Positions 16,610 to 26,413 of a stretch of 49,886 nt of DNA are shown here, piece after piece. The notes under the pieces were generated by a model that had not been told where the DNA came from, made no database searches, and saw nothing but the letters and a program-made list of their open reading frames with translations. The number at the start of each line of letters is the position of its first letter. Position 1 is the first letter of the stretch. Position numbers and translations under genes: made by a program. Location of the stretch: contig NZ_JAGSPM010000005.1 in the NCBI RefSeq assembly GCF_018139645.1, forward strand, positions 1 to 49,886, read 5' to 3'. The stretch comes from Affinundibacterium baiyunense (lineage in GTDB: Bacteria; Pseudomonadota; Gammaproteobacteria; Burkholderiales; Burkholderiaceae_D).

Positions 16610-18478
16610 TTAGGGCAAAGTACACATGCAGTGCGCCATTACCATATAGCTTCGATTCTCTTTGCGTAAATCCGCCAACCAAGCAAGATCTTTAATCATT
16701 TCTGTTGCTGCCGCTGGCGGAATGCCACTAGGTGCAACAGCAACTTTGAACTGTTCATTGATTGCACGAGCCGCTGCTTTGGTCGCACCGTCTTCAAACA
16801 TACTAAAGAATCGGTCAAATTTAGACGGTTCGCGTTCGATATAGGTCACGCGATATTCATTACCTAATTTTGCTAGCGTTGCAGCGGACTTCAAGGCATC
16901 TTGATAACTACCAACGCGATCAATCAAGCCACGCTCTTTTGCCTGTTCACCAGTCCACACGCGGCCTTGTGCAACCGCGTCAATTTTTTCTGGTGTCGTT
17001 TTGCGTGCAGCTGCGGCCTTCGTCGTGAACTCGGAATAAATATTTTCCACTCCCAACTGAATCACTTCGCCAAACTTCGGATTCATAGGACGCAAAGGAT
17101 TAAAGGAATCGCTCATCCAAGTGGTTGTCGTGCCGGCGGTGCGTACACCAATCTTTTCAACGATTTTATCTACAGTTGGAAAGATCACGTACACGCCAAT
17201 CGATCCGGTGATGGTCGCTGCATCGGCAATAACTTCATCAGATGACATGGAAATCCAATAACCGCCAGAGGCTGCGACATTCCCCATAGAAATGACCACA
17301 GGTTTTCCCGCTTTGCGCGTTAATTCCAATTCTTGGCGAATTAACTCAGAACCGAATGCACTACCGCCAGGAGAATCAACTCTGACTACGAGTGCTTTGA
17401 TTTGATCGTCCTCACGTGCCTTACGAATCAAGTTTGCTGTGGACATACCGCCAATCGCACCAGGTGGCGCGTTGCCTTCGCTAATTTCACCTTCTGCAAC
17501 GATCACTGCAACCGCTGGCCCAAACGAAAAATGATTTTGCGCTTGTAGGTAGTCATCAAAGCTTACTTCTTTGAAGCTCTTTGTCCGCTCGTCCTTCGCG
17601 CCCAAGCCCAACATCATTTGGCGTAGTTCGTCACGCGATTTCAAACCATCAATTAATTTTGCATTGACCGCAAATTGCGCGACGCTTCCATTTGCTGCTT
17701 TTAACATTTCTGGTAAGTTGTTGATGCTCTCCATGATCGCGCCAGCAGGTAGTTTGCGTGCTTTTTCTACGCCATCGGTGTAGAGCTTCCACATTGCGTT
17801 GTATAAAAACGCTTCCGCTTCAGACGAGGCTGGTGAAGGACCGTTAGCAACGTAGGGTTCAGCAGCGCTTTTGAAGGTGCCGACTTTTAATAGATTGACA
17901 GTCACACCAATTTTATCTAGTGCATCTTTATAGTAATTGCGATATCCACCAAAGCCACTCAACATCACATTACCCATTGGGTGCATATACACTTCATTCG
18001 CATGCGCGGCTAAAAAGTATTGACGTTGATCGAAGCTAGATCCCCATGCGATCACTTTTTTGCCACTAGCTTTAAATCGTTCTAAGGCCGCTGCGACTTC
18101 GCGCAGCATCGGCAATCCCGCTCCTTGCATGCCATCAAGCATTAGCACGGCATTGTTAATTTTGGGATCTTTGCTAGCTGCATCAATCACGGTCAAAATG
18201 TCACGCAATTGTGTGGAGCGCTTGTTCTCGCCCTGCACCTCAGCAATGAAGGCATCACTTGCACTGCCAGCATGCTGTTCAACTAGTTGCCCTTTGAAAT
18301 TCAAAATGAGCGCGGTTTTATCTTCAATCTTTAACTTGTCTGAAGAAAATAAAGCGTTCAATAGAATTATGACTAGTAACAAGAAAATAAAGTTAATGAC
18401 AAAACGCCGACTCGTATCGACCGCACTCCAAAACCACTTAATACCTCGTCCGATTGAACGGAAGGGCGTAAAAGCCAT
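16610..18478 (-). CDS. sppA: Signal peptide peptidase SppA, 67K type
   Basis: A 622-residue inner-membrane serine protease that degrades cleaved signal peptides; the length fits the two-domain 67K form. One transmembrane segment lies at about 25-45 (FVINFIFLLLVIILLNALF), followed by two tandem S49 domains in the periplasm. The N-terminal domain carries the catalytic Lys region VGTFKSAAEP. The C-terminal domain has RVDSPGGSAFGSE, then NVAASGGYWISM with the nucleophilic Ser, and TGSIGVY. AGGAG precedes ATG 18478. It is monocistronic and divergent from frmA. Confidence 0.95.
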   Translation of the reverse strand: MAFTPFRSIGRGIKWFWSAVDTSRRFVINFIFLLLVIILLNALFSSDKLKIEDKTALILNFKGQLVEQHAGSASDAFIAEVQGENKRSTQLRDILTVIDAASKDPKINNAVLMLDGMQGAGLPMLREVAAALERFKASGKKVIAWGSSFDQRQYFLAAHANEVYMHPMGNVMLSGFGGYRNYYKDALDKIGVTVNLLKVGTFKSAAEPYVANGPSPASSEAEAFLYNAMWKLYTDGVEKARKLPAGAIMESINNLPEMLKAANGSVAQFAVNAKLIDGLKSRDELRQMMLGLGAKDERTKSFKEVSFDDYLQAQNHFSFGPAVAVIVAEGEISEGNAPPGAIGGMSTANLIRKAREDDQIKALVVRVDSPGGSAFGSELIRQELELTRKAGKPVVISMGNVAASGGYWISMSSDEVIADAATITGSIGVYVIFPTVDKIVEKIGVRTAGTTTTWMSDSFNPLRPMNPKFGEVIQLGVENIYSEFTTKAAAARKTTPEKIDAVAQGRVWTGEQAKERGLIDRVGSYQDALKSAATLAKLGNEYRVTYIEREPSKFDRFFSMFEDGATKAAARAINEQFKVAVAPSGIPPAAATEMIKDLAWLADLRKENRSYMVMAHCMCTLP

Positions 18479-18841
18479 AATAACTCCTGATTAAAAACAA
18501 TTAAGGACAATAAATTACATACCAAGTTAAATCTACAACGTCTAACAAGTTACTGAATAGAGGAAATGCCAATCATTTTACCCATAGTTTATGCGAGCCA
18601 GTGGAAGTCCAGCATTTAAGTATCTATTTTAGCGATACATGTCGACAACCTGATTAGAAAAAATGAAGGCAAGCTTAAATTTATATTGACACGAGTTGGT
18701 TAGAATTTTAGCGGATTCCATTTTCCACAGCATAACAAAATCAGAAGTAGGAATTAAGGTTAAAATCCGTTTCGATCCGAGTTAAATTTGAGTTTGAATC
18801 AAATTTCTTTAATTTATTAACTTACGCGAAAGACCTCAATA
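18479..18841. other. Divergent intergenic region between sppA and frmA
   Basis: This AT-rich stretch must hold the promoters of both divergent genes. I found no reading frame worth calling and no convincing operator, riboswitch or FrmR-like palindrome. The frmA start has only a weak ribosome binding site (AAAGAC). Confidence 0.5.
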
Positions 18842-19948
18842 ATGAAAACCAAAGCCGCAATCGCATGGGAAGCAGGAAAGCCATTAACTATTGAAGAGGT
18901 AGATCTTCAAGGTCCAAAGGCGGGCGAAGTATTAGTCGAAATTAAAGCGACGGGCATTTGTCACACCGATTATTACACGCTGTCGGGTGCAGATCCTGAG
19001 GGGATTTTTCCAGCGATTCTAGGGCATGAAGGTGCCGGTGTTGTGGTCGATGTTGGGTCAGGTGTGAAGAGTTTAAAAAAGGATGATCACGTCATCCCAC
19101 TCTATACGCCTGAGTGTCGTGAATGTAAGTTTTGTTTATCGCAAAAGACCAATTTATGCCAAGCTATTCGCAGCACGCAGGGACGCGGTTTGATGCCTGA
19201 TGCGACTAGCCGTTTTTCTATTGATGGCAAGCCGATTTTTCATTACATGGGTACATCGACATTCTCCAATTACATTGTTGTCCCAGAAATTGCTTTGGCA
19301 AAGATTCGTGAAGATGCACCGTTTGATAAAGTTTGCTATATCGGCTGTGGCGTCACCACTGGCGTTGGTGCGGTCTTGTTCACAGCTAAAGTGGAAGCTG
19401 GTGCAAATGTTGTCGTGTTTGGTTTAGGTGGTATCGGTTTAAATGTGATTCAAGCCGCACGCATGGTTGGCGCGAATAAAATTATTGGTGTCGATATCAA
19501 TCCCGCGCGTGAAAGCATGGCACGCAAATTCGGTATGACGCATTTCATTAATCCGAAAGAAGTTGCGAACGTGGTCGATGCGATTATCGGTATGACTGAT
19601 GGTGGTGCGGATTATAGTTTTGAATGCATCGGCAATACAACAACCATGCGCCAATCATTAGAGTGCTGCCACAAAGGATGGGGACAATCCATCATCATTG
19701 GTGTCGCGGCAGCAGGACAAGAAATTAGCACGCGTCCATTTCAATTAGTTACTGGTCGGGTTTGGAAAGGCTCTGCCTTCGGTGGCGCACGCGGTCGCAC
19801 CGACGTTCCAAAAATTGTCGATTGGTACATGGAAGGCAAATTAAATATCGACGACTTAATCACCCATAAATTGCCTTTAGAGAGAATTAACGAAGGCTTT
19901 GACTTAATGAAGAGTGGCGAATCGATTCGTTCTGTGGTCGAATTTTAA
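18842..19948 (+). CDS. frmA: S-(hydroxymethyl)glutathione dehydrogenase / class III alcohol dehydrogenase
   Basis: A 368-residue zinc enzyme that oxidises S-hydroxymethylglutathione with NAD, the main step of glutathione-dependent formaldehyde removal; it can also reduce S-nitrosoglutathione. Catalytic zinc ligands are C40 and H62-E63; structural zinc cysteines are C92, C95, C98 and C106. The Rossmann motif GLGGIG is near residue 197. The long SGADPEG and STQGRGLMPDATSRF segments are class III hallmarks. No frmB esterase or frmR regulator lies next to it, so the partner hydrolase must be elsewhere or absent. Confidence 0.96.
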   Translation: MKTKAAIAWEAGKPLTIEEVDLQGPKAGEVLVEIKATGICHTDYYTLSGADPEGIFPAILGHEGAGVVVDVGSGVKSLKKDDHVIPLYTPECRECKFCLSQKTNLCQAIRSTQGRGLMPDATSRFSIDGKPIFHYMGTSTFSNYIVVPEIALAKIREDAPFDKVCYIGCGVTTGVGAVLFTAKVEAGANVVVFGLGGIGLNVIQAARMVGANKIIGVDINPARESMARKFGMTHFINPKEVANVVDAIIGMTDGGADYSFECIGNTTTMRQSLECCHKGWGQSIIIGVAAAGQEISTRPFQLVTGRVWKGSAFGGARGRTDVPKIVDWYMEGKLNIDDLITHKLPLERINEGFDLMKSGESIRSVVEF

Positions 19949-20254
19949 TACTGATGATTTGATCTGAGTGAAGCGCAATTAAGAACAATCAATTCATTTT
20001 GATATTGTCCGTCATTTGCGCTTTAACTACCTAAGACTTAACTATCAAAGTTTCGATTACTTGTGCTTTGATTTTTGCAATCTCTTTCTCTAAAGCTAAA
20101 AGCGCGAGGGATTCTCTGCTTATTTCGCGCCTTATTCCTGTAATTTGTACTTAATTTGTTATTTCGAAATCCGAGCGCGGGTCTGCGCAAGCGAGAAAAT
20201 CACGGTATCGCATGTTAAAATGTGCGGTTATTTTTTTCTAAGCAAAATCTCGCA
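19949..20254. other. Intergenic region with a nested hairpin after frmA
   Basis: AAGCGCAA (19971-19978) pairs with TTGCGCTT (20016-20023), and inside it ACAATCAA pairs with TTGATATTGT with one bulge. This could end the frmA transcript, although no long T run follows. The prfC promoter should lie in the remaining part; I could not fix it. Confidence 0.45.
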
Positions 20255-21922
20255 ATGACCGATTCCATCAGCACTCCAGACGATAGTAATGAAGCAGACA
20301 ACCTTGTCGTCAAAAAAGTATCGACCGACCTCATCAGTAAAGAAGTAGCGCGTCGTCGCACATTCGGGATCATTTCCCACCCGGATGCAGGTAAAACCAC
20401 TTTGACTGAAAAACTTTTGATGTTTTCGGGTGCGATTCAGTTAGCGGGCACGGTCAAGGCGCGTAAAAGCGGTCGTCATGCGACCTCTGACTGGATGGAA
20501 ATTGAAAAGCAACGCGGTATTTCGGTAGCGTCCTCAGTGATGCAGTTTGAATATCGTGATCACGTCGTTAACTTATTAGATACACCAGGTCACCAAGATT
20601 TCTCAGAAGACACGTATCGCGTGTTGACCGCAGTCGATTCGGCCTTGATGGTGATCGATGCGGCAAAAGGTGTGGAAGAGCAGACCATTAAGTTGCTCAA
20701 TGTTTGCCGTATGCGCAACACACCCATTATTAGTTTCGTCAATAAAATGGACCGTGAAACCCGCGATCCCTTGGAATTGCTCGACGAGCTCGAATCAGTC
20801 TTAAAGATTAATTGCTCACCAGTGACTTGGCCGATTGGTATGGGTAAAACTTTCCGCGGTGTTTATCACATCTTAAAAGATGAGATCATGTTGTTTACAC
20901 CAGGTAGTGAGCGTGCCGATCAAGAATTTGAAGTTGTTAAAGGTATCGATAATCCACGTTTGGCTGAATTATTTCCATTAGAAATCGAGCAATTAAAGAT
21001 GGAAGTCGAACTGGTACACGGCGCTTCACATCCTTTTGATTTAGCAGCTGTTTTGGCAGGTACGCAGACGCCGGTATTCTTCGGCTCTGCAATCAATAAT
21101 TTTGGTGTGCGTGAGATTTTGAACGCGCTGCTTGACTGGGCACCCGCACCACGCGAGCGTGATGCGACTGTGCGTACCGTTGCACCGACTGAAGAGCCAT
21201 TCTCTGGTTTTGTGTTCAAAATTCAAGCAAATATGGACCCAGCACATCGTGATCGTATTGCGTTCTTACGTGTCTGTTCAGGTCGCTTTGAGCGTGGCAT
21301 GAAGCTCAAGCATTTGCGCATTAATCGTGACATTAAAGTGTCGTCGGTGGTGACCTTCATGGCATCTTCACGCGAGCAAGTCGAAGAAGCCTATGCAGGC
21401 GATATTATTGGTTTACCGAATCACGGCAATATGCAAATCGGTGATAGCTTTTCTGAAGGCGAATTACTGCAATTTACGGGTATTCCTTACTTTGCACCGG
21501 ACTTTTTCCGTATCGCACGGATTTTGAACCCATTAAAAACCAAACAGCTACAAAAAGGTTTGCAACAATTGGGTGAAGAGGGTGCTGTGCAGGTTTTTAA
21601 ACCTATCGTCAGCAGCGATTTAATCCTTGGCGCGGTTGGTGTTTTGCAGTTTGAAGTAGTCGCTAGCCGTTTGAAAAATGAATATGGTGTTGATGCTGTA
21701 TTCGAGGGAACAAGTATTAGTAGCGCGCGTTGGATTACTTGCGAAGATAAAAAAATGTTGGCTGATTTTGAACGCTCTAGTGCGGGCGCCAACGTCGCTT
21801 ATGATGCGGCCGGTAACATGGCTTACCTTGCTAGCTCCGGTGTCAATTTACGATTAACTCAAGAGCGTTGGCCTGATATCGTGTTCCATGCAACGCGTGA
21901 GCACGCGGCGAAGTTGGATTGA
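20255..21922 (+). CDS. prfC: Peptide chain release factor 3 (RF3)
   Basis: A 555-residue translational GTPase that removes RF1 and RF2 from the ribosome after termination. G motifs: [13 protein letters not shown] (G1), DTPGHQDF (G3) and NKMD (G4), followed by the RF3-specific FRGVYH and domain II/III sequence ending with the conserved [20 protein letters not shown] chose ATG 20255; the frame continues upstream to 20222 through a TTG. The N terminus has an extension of about 30 residues relative to E. coli RF3. The ribosome binding site is weak. A bidirectional terminator follows. Confidence 0.97.
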   Translation: MTDSISTPDDSNEADNLVVKKVSTDLISKEVARRRTFGIISHPDAGKTTLTEKLLMFSGAIQLAGTVKARKSGRHATSDWMEIEKQRGISVASSVMQFEYRDHVVNLLDTPGHQDFSEDTYRVLTAVDSALMVIDAAKGVEEQTIKLLNVCRMRNTPIISFVNKMDRETRDPLELLDELESVLKINCSPVTWPIGMGKTFRGVYHILKDEIMLFTPGSERADQEFEVVKGIDNPRLAELFPLEIEQLKMEVELVHGASHPFDLAAVLAGTQTPVFFGSAINNFGVREILNALLDWAPAPRERDATVRTVAPTEEPFSGFVFKIQANMDPAHRDRIAFLRVCSGRFERGMKLKHLRINRDIKVSSVVTFMASSREQVEEAYAGDIIGLPNHGNMQIGDSFSEGELLQFTGIPYFAPDFFRIARILNPLKTKQLQKGLQQLGEEGAVQVFKPIVSSDLILGAVGVLQFEVVASRLKNEYGVDAVFEGTSISSARWITCEDKKMLADFERSSAGANVAYDAAGNMAYLASSGVNLRLTQERWPDIVFHATREHAAKLD

Positions 21923-21952
21923 TGCGTTGTTGTTGGTTTTGACTGGCACACA

Positions 21953-21982
21953 AAAAAAGGCAGAAATTTTTCTGCCTTTTTT
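21953..21982 (+). terminator. Rho-independent terminator after prfC
   Basis: AAAAAAGGCAGA (21953-21964) pairs perfectly with TCTGCCTTTTTT (21971-21982) around a 6-base loop. A-run and T-run flanks allow use in both directions; it separates prfC from the convergent permease gene. Confidence 0.9.
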
Positions 21983-22088
21983 ATTACTGTTTATACAAAA
22001 TAGAAAAGCGAGCGACTTGTTAACTCAACGACGTGATCTGATGAGTTGGATCGGTCATATTTTCGCCCCAGTTTGAACTGACTGCCAA

Positions 22089-23366
22089 CTATTGGGAACT
22101 ATCCGCTTCCTGATCTTTAATATTAAGAAAGCGACACAGGAATAAAACTGGTAGTGCTGAGATGATGACCCAGATAAAGAAATTGTGATAGCCAAGCATG
22201 GTTTGAATTTTTCCACTTAGCATTTTCGGGATAACCAATCCTAGTTGCATAACGCCAGTGGCAAGGGCGTAGTGTGCTGTTTGGTATTTTCCAACCGCGA
22301 CTACTTGCATCATAAATAGAATCAGCCCAACGAAGCCAAAGCCGTAGCCGAACATTTCTATGCTTAAGGCTGCGCCAATAATCATTAAATTATCTGGTAA
22401 TGAAGTGCTCAAAAAAAAGAACACGATATTCGGGAAATTCATTGTGATAATTAGCCAAGGTAAGGCTCGGCGTAGGCCTAACCAAGAAGTAAAGTAACCA
22501 CCAAGTATGCTGCCGCCCAAAAACGCGATTGTGCCTGCGGTGCCATAGACCAGACCAACTTGTTCATTGCTTAAACCTAAGCCACCATGTTCTTTTAATT
22601 CTTTTAGAAATAGCGGGCCTATGGTTTGGATTTGTCCCTCGCCAGTTCTAAATAAAATGATGAACAGAATTGCCAACCAGATTCCTGGCTTTTTGAAAAA
22701 ATCGATGACCACATCAACAGTGGTTGTGTAAATACTGCGCATGGATTGCTTGGATTCTGCTTGCTTTACATTGGGTAAAGACCAAGTGTGATAGAAACCA
22801 AGTGCAACTAACATTGCGCCTAACAATCCAAAAATAATTCCCCAGGCTTGTGCTGGCGGCATGCTTTTTTCTAGATGCCCAGCCAAGATAACTAGTCCAC
22901 CAAGCGAAATGAATTTAGCCGCATTAAAAAATGCACCTTGCCAGCCAGCGTAGGCAGCCTGTTGTTTATTGTTGAGACTCGCTATGTAGAGCCCGTCTGC
23001 GGCGATGTCGTGGGTTGCAGAAGATATGGCGACAACCGCGAGTAAAGCGATACTGACTGCGAAGTAGTTGGGTAGCTGCATCGCTAGCGCAACGAGCCCT
23101 AGCGTCGCACCCCCGATTAGTTGAAAGCAGACTACTAGAAATTTCTTGCTACGAGCAGCTTCCAGAAATGGACTCCACAATGGTTTAAATACCCATGCAA
23201 AACCAATCGCGCCAGTCCAATAAGCAATTTCTTCGTTCGATACGCCTAAACTTTTGTACATCAAACCTGCGACGAGTGCGATCGCAAAAAAAGGTAAGCC
23301 CTCGGCCAGATAGAGTGTAGGAACCCAAGTAATCGGGGAGCGCGCAGGTTTTTGTTCGGTAGTCAT
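22089..23366 (-). CDS. AmpG-like major facilitator permease, probably for GlcNAc-containing saccharides
   Basis: A protein of about 425 residues with 12 predicted membrane helices, resembling the AmpG/SLC33 branch of the major facilitator superfamily: TLYLAEGLPFFAIALVAGLMYKSLGVS near the N terminus, WVFKPLWSPFLEA, and SSATHDIAADGLYIA. AmpG carries GlcNAc-anhydroMurNAc (peptides) across the inner membrane. Together with the cytoplasmic GH3 hexosaminidase and the shared operator, this suggests import of a GlcNAc disaccharide. I chose ATG 23366; the frame extends upstream to a TTG at 23438. It is divergent from the NagX-like gene. Substrate could also be free GlcNAc. Confidence 0.8.
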   Translation of the reverse strand: MTTEQKPARSPITWVPTLYLAEGLPFFAIALVAGLMYKSLGVSNEEIAYWTGAIGFAWVFKPLWSPFLEAARSKKFLVVCFQLIGGATLGLVALAMQLPNYFAVSIALLAVVAISSATHDIAADGLYIASLNNKQQAAYAGWQGAFFNAAKFISLGGLVILAGHLEKSMPPAQAWGIIFGLLGAMLVALGFYHTWSLPNVKQAESKQSMRSIYTTTVDVVIDFFKKPGIWLAILFIILFRTGEGQIQTIGPLFLKELKEHGGLGLSNEQVGLVYGTAGTIAFLGGSILGGYFTSWLGLRRALPWLIITMNFPNIVFFFLSTSLPDNLMIIGAALSIEMFGYGFGFVGLILFMMQVVAVGKYQTAHYALATGVMQLGLVIPKMLSGKIQTMLGYHNFFIWVIISALPVLFLCRFLNIKDQEADSSQ

Positions 23367-23514
23367 AACAGCTGTCTCAGAAGGTGTAAGCAAAGATTCG
23401 GTGATATTTTGAGTGTTGCAGTAGGTAACTGAATCCAAACTGGTATATCGACGAAAGCAAGCTAAATTCGAAAATTTGGTGATACGAGCGGTCAGGTTTG
23501 AGCGCCTGAGCTAC

Positions 23515-23576
23515 AACATACTATTCCGTTTTTATTCGGTCAACTGGTTTTACAAAAATAATGCCACTTAAGTACC
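23515..23576 (-). promoter_or_regulatory. Promoter and operator of the AmpG-like permease gene
   Basis: On the minus strand, TTGACC (23543-23538), a 17-bp spacer and TATGTT (23520-23515) form a plausible promoter. Upstream, TGCCACTTAAGTACC on the plus strand (23562-23576) is a variant of the operator seen at 1356 and 4694. Its centre is about 61 bp before the expected start. An alternative promoter, TTGCAT-17-ATTATT, would have the operator in its spacer, which would suit repression instead. Confidence 0.55.
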
Positions 23577-23847
23577 AATATGCAACTATACTGATGTTTT
23601 TTGTTCGCCTACTCGTCTAAATAGGTGTTTCTAATTGCAATATTCAGTATAGTTAATCAGAGATGAATTGAAGTTAAGGTACTTCGAGTTGATTGATGTA
23701 GTTACTCTCGATTTTAGATAATTCACCTGAGTGGTATTGAAATATTGAAATCGTTTTGATTTGAAAATATTGGATGAAAAAGGTTTTCATGGTGCTGGGA
23801 AATGATGTTGCGGATGGTTTGGAAAAGTCTTAATCGGGGGGGCAGGA
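23577..23847 (+). promoter_or_regulatory. Upstream region of the NagX-like gene with a half-operator
   Basis: TTGATG, an 18-bp spacer and GATAAT (ending near 23722) could be the promoter. Just after it lies GAGTGGTATT (GGTATT at 23733-23738), which matches one half of the shared GlcNAc operator; the other half is degenerate. No reading frame of interest is present. Confidence 0.4.
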
Positions 23848-24984
23848 ATGAGTCAGGATATGAATCAAGATGGGCAAGTGTATCTTGCGCACAGTCATGC
23901 GCAAGTTGCGAGTTTAAACAATCAACGTTTAACCTCCATTGATGCTTTGCGTGGGCTAACAGTTGCCGCAATGTTGTTAGTCAATAATGCGGGTGATTGG
24001 AATTATGTTTATTCTTGGCTTTCGCATTCCAGCTGGCACGGTGCGAGTCCTGCTGATTTCATTTTCCCGTTTTTCTTGGTCATCGTCGGTGTTTCCTTGT
24101 ACTTGGCCTTAACGCCCAAATTCGAAAAAGGCCTTAATGCGAGACAATTGGCGCCGACAATTATTTGGCGTGCTTGTAAAATTTTTGCCCTAGGTGTGGC
24201 TCTACACTTGGTCGCGGTTGCATTGATTCCTGATCGTCAATTTCGCTTAATGGGGGTGTTACAACGAATCGGGTTGTGTTTCTTGGTGGCGGGTTTGCTC
24301 TTTATTTATCTACGCTCTTTAAAGCAGCTTTGGTACTTGATCGTTGCCATATTATTGTCTTACTGGTATTTGTTAGCGTCGGCTGGTTCTTATCAAGCAC
24401 ATTTGAATTTGGTTGATCAAATTGATACGCGTATTTTAGGAAGTCTCGCCTATCATTTCGATGTGCAATCAGGTTTAGCGCAAGAGCCAGAGGGCATACT
24501 GAGTACTTTGTCTGCTATCGTTTCTGTTCTATTGGGAATTCAAGCGGGGGCGATTCTGCGCCGAGGACTGGCTAGCAATCTCTTATTGCTGGGTTTGGTG
24601 ATGTGTGCGTGTGCTTATCTCTGGTCATTTGTTTTGCCGATCAATAAACATCTTTGGACATCCTCATTTGTGTTGTGGACCACGGGATTTGCTTACCTGA
24701 TTATTTGGCTCATGCATCAACTCGTTGATCGCTTGAAGCTGCCCGCAATTGGTTTAAGTTTTGGTGTGAATGCGATTGCGGCATATGCGGGTTCATGGGT
24801 AGCAACTTGCGTATTGGCGGGAACAGGATGGATGGATAAAATTTATAGTGGATTGTTTGTTCCCATTTTTTCGCCGATCAATAATCCATATTTGACATCG
24901 CTGGCTTTTGCTATTGTATTTACAGCGATATTTGCCGTTTTGATGTTGATCTTACGCAAAATTGGCTGGCGCTTCTCCGTTTGA
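23848..24984 (+). CDS. nagX: NagX-like membrane protein of the heparan-alpha-glucosaminide acetyltransferase family
   Basis: A 378-residue protein with about ten membrane helices, resembling HGSNAT and bacterial NagX (DUF5009/DUF1624). Family marks: SIDALRGLTVAAMLLVNN at about 32-49, then HSSWHGASPADFIFPFFLVIVGVS, with the His of the family's active region, and NAIAAYAGSW near the C terminus. NagX genes are found in GlcNAc clusters of gammaproteobacteria and Xanthomonas, but their reaction is not established; transfer of an acyl group to an amino sugar at the membrane is plausible. A GGGGGGGCAGGA stretch precedes the ATG. It is divergent from the AmpG-like gene. Confidence 0.85.
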   Translation: MSQDMNQDGQVYLAHSHAQVASLNNQRLTSIDALRGLTVAAMLLVNNAGDWNYVYSWLSHSSWHGASPADFIFPFFLVIVGVSLYLALTPKFEKGLNARQLAPTIIWRACKIFALGVALHLVAVALIPDRQFRLMGVLQRIGLCFLVAGLLFIYLRSLKQLWYLIVAILLSYWYLLASAGSYQAHLNLVDQIDTRILGSLAYHFDVQSGLAQEPEGILSTLSAIVSVLLGIQAGAILRRGLASNLLLLGLVMCACAYLWSFVLPINKHLWTSSFVLWTTGFAYLIIWLMHQLVDRLKLPAIGLSFGVNAIAAYAGSWVATCVLAGTGWMDKIYSGLFVPIFSPINNPYLTSLAFAIVFTAIFAVLMLILRKIGWRFSV

Positions 24985-25220
24985 ATAGCCAACTTGAAAT
25001 TGCTTTTTTTGATTGAAATTTGTTGGTGATGATTGCTTTGGAGTTTTCATAGCACAAGCACTCTCGATCTGTTGCATCAATTCATCAGACAAACGCGTAA
25101 AAGCTTGTGTCTTGTGCTTACTCTGTTAGGATAGAAGAGAAGGTCGCTCGCAAATCCTTTGGTTTGCTTGCTTGGCGCTTCTCGTAGCTTCGCTTCTCTC
25201 TCCACCTAATGGAGTTATGC

Positions 25221-26357
25221 ATGTCGAGTAAACGTATTTCGATGTCAGATATCGTGCTTGGGCAACCCTTGCAATGGGATATCTTTGGTGCCGATGGCAA
25301 TTTGTTGTTGAGGCGCGGCTTTGTCGTGAATAATGCACATCAAGTCGAGGTTTTGATTGAACGTGGGTTATATGTCGACGGCGACTTAATGGAGAATGCA
25401 TCGCGCGATAAGAAAATTCCTAAAGTAGTTGAACAACCATCCGTTGTGCGCATCATTTCGCAAATACGCAATGACCTACGGGCCTTGTCTTACAATTTGA
25501 ATAGTGTTGAAAATCCTCGCGATAAATTCCTTACCTTAGCGAAGTATGTTTTGTTGGCGACTCGTATTGATATGGACGTCGCTCTAGGTTGTATCTTGTT
25601 ACACCAGGAAGGCAATTACTCTTCTCGACATTGCGTAGATACCGCTGTAGTTGCGATTGTCATTGGACGGGCATTAAAGAAATCTGAAGATGAATTAATT
25701 CTGTTGGCAGCGGCATGCTTGACCATGAACTTGAGTATGCTCAGACAACAAGAAAGACTGCAAGAGAAAAGTGAGTCTTTGAGCGCAGAGGAACAAGAGT
25801 TGATTTTTCGCCATCCTCAAGAATCCGTGCAGCAGTTACTTAGTGTTGGTGTCAATGACGAGCAATGGTTGTCTTGGATTTTACATCACCACGAGAACGA
25901 AGATGGCAGTGGCTATCCCGCCAAGAAACGTAGCGCCGAAATCCCCCAAAACGCAAAAATTATTTCGATTGCTGATCGCTATTGTGCGCGGGTTTGCGCG
26001 CGAAGTTATCGTAAGTCTTTATTGCCAAATGCGGCATTGCGAGACATTTTAATAGGTGGAAAAAATACCGTAGACATGATGTTGCTGACGCTATTTATTC
26101 GTGAGTTAGGAACATATCCAATTGGGACTTTTGTACGCTTGGAGGATGGAGCGATTGGCGTCGTTACCAGCAAAGGTGCGACTACCACGACACCTTATGT
26201 GCACTGCTTGCTTGGGCCAAGAGGTGTGCCATTAGCCGCACCGATTAAACGCGATACACAAAAACCTTTGCATGCAATTCGTGAAGTTTTACACCGAGAT
26301 CAAATTGTGATGCGCTTCAGTATGCGGCAACTTTGGGGCGATGTGGCTGCTCAGTGA
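25221..26357 (+). CDS. HD-GYP-type protein with the HD pair lost
   Basis: A 378-residue cytosolic protein. Residues about 1-60 resemble the short N-terminal DUF3391-like segment often found before HD-GYP domains. The HD-GYP region (about 125-320) keeps the first His (SSRHC, H137), the HP His (RHPQ, H198), the HHHENEDGSGYP block (222-233) and IADRY. The position of the canonical HD in LLHDIGK reads LTMNLSM (T168-M169), so two metal ligands are missing. Cyclic-di-GMP hydrolysis is therefore doubtful; a binding or scaffold role is possible. GGAG sets the start at ATG 25221. It is followed by the receiver protein after 56 bp. Confidence 0.82.
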   Translation: MSSKRISMSDIVLGQPLQWDIFGADGNLLLRRGFVVNNAHQVEVLIERGLYVDGDLMENASRDKKIPKVVEQPSVVRIISQIRNDLRALSYNLNSVENPRDKFLTLAKYVLLATRIDMDVALGCILLHQEGNYSSRHCVDTAVVAIVIGRALKKSEDELILLAAACLTMNLSMLRQQERLQEKSESLSAEEQELIFRHPQESVQQLLSVGVNDEQWLSWILHHHENEDGSGYPAKKRSAEIPQNAKIISIADRYCARVCARSYRKSLLPNAALRDILIGGKNTVDMMLLTLFIRELGTYPIGTFVRLEDGAIGVVTSKGATTTTPYVHCLLGPRGVPLAAPIKRDTQKPLHAIREVLHRDQIVMRFSMRQLWGDVAAQ

Positions 26358-26413
26358 ATGGTATTTATTTGGCGTAGAATTTTGTGTGTTTTACGATTAA
26401 AGATTGAGATGAT

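Noticed and set aside
22089..23366. Naming the permease nagP
   Set aside because: NagP of other GlcNAc clusters is FucP-like; this protein looks AmpG-like, so the symbol would mislead.
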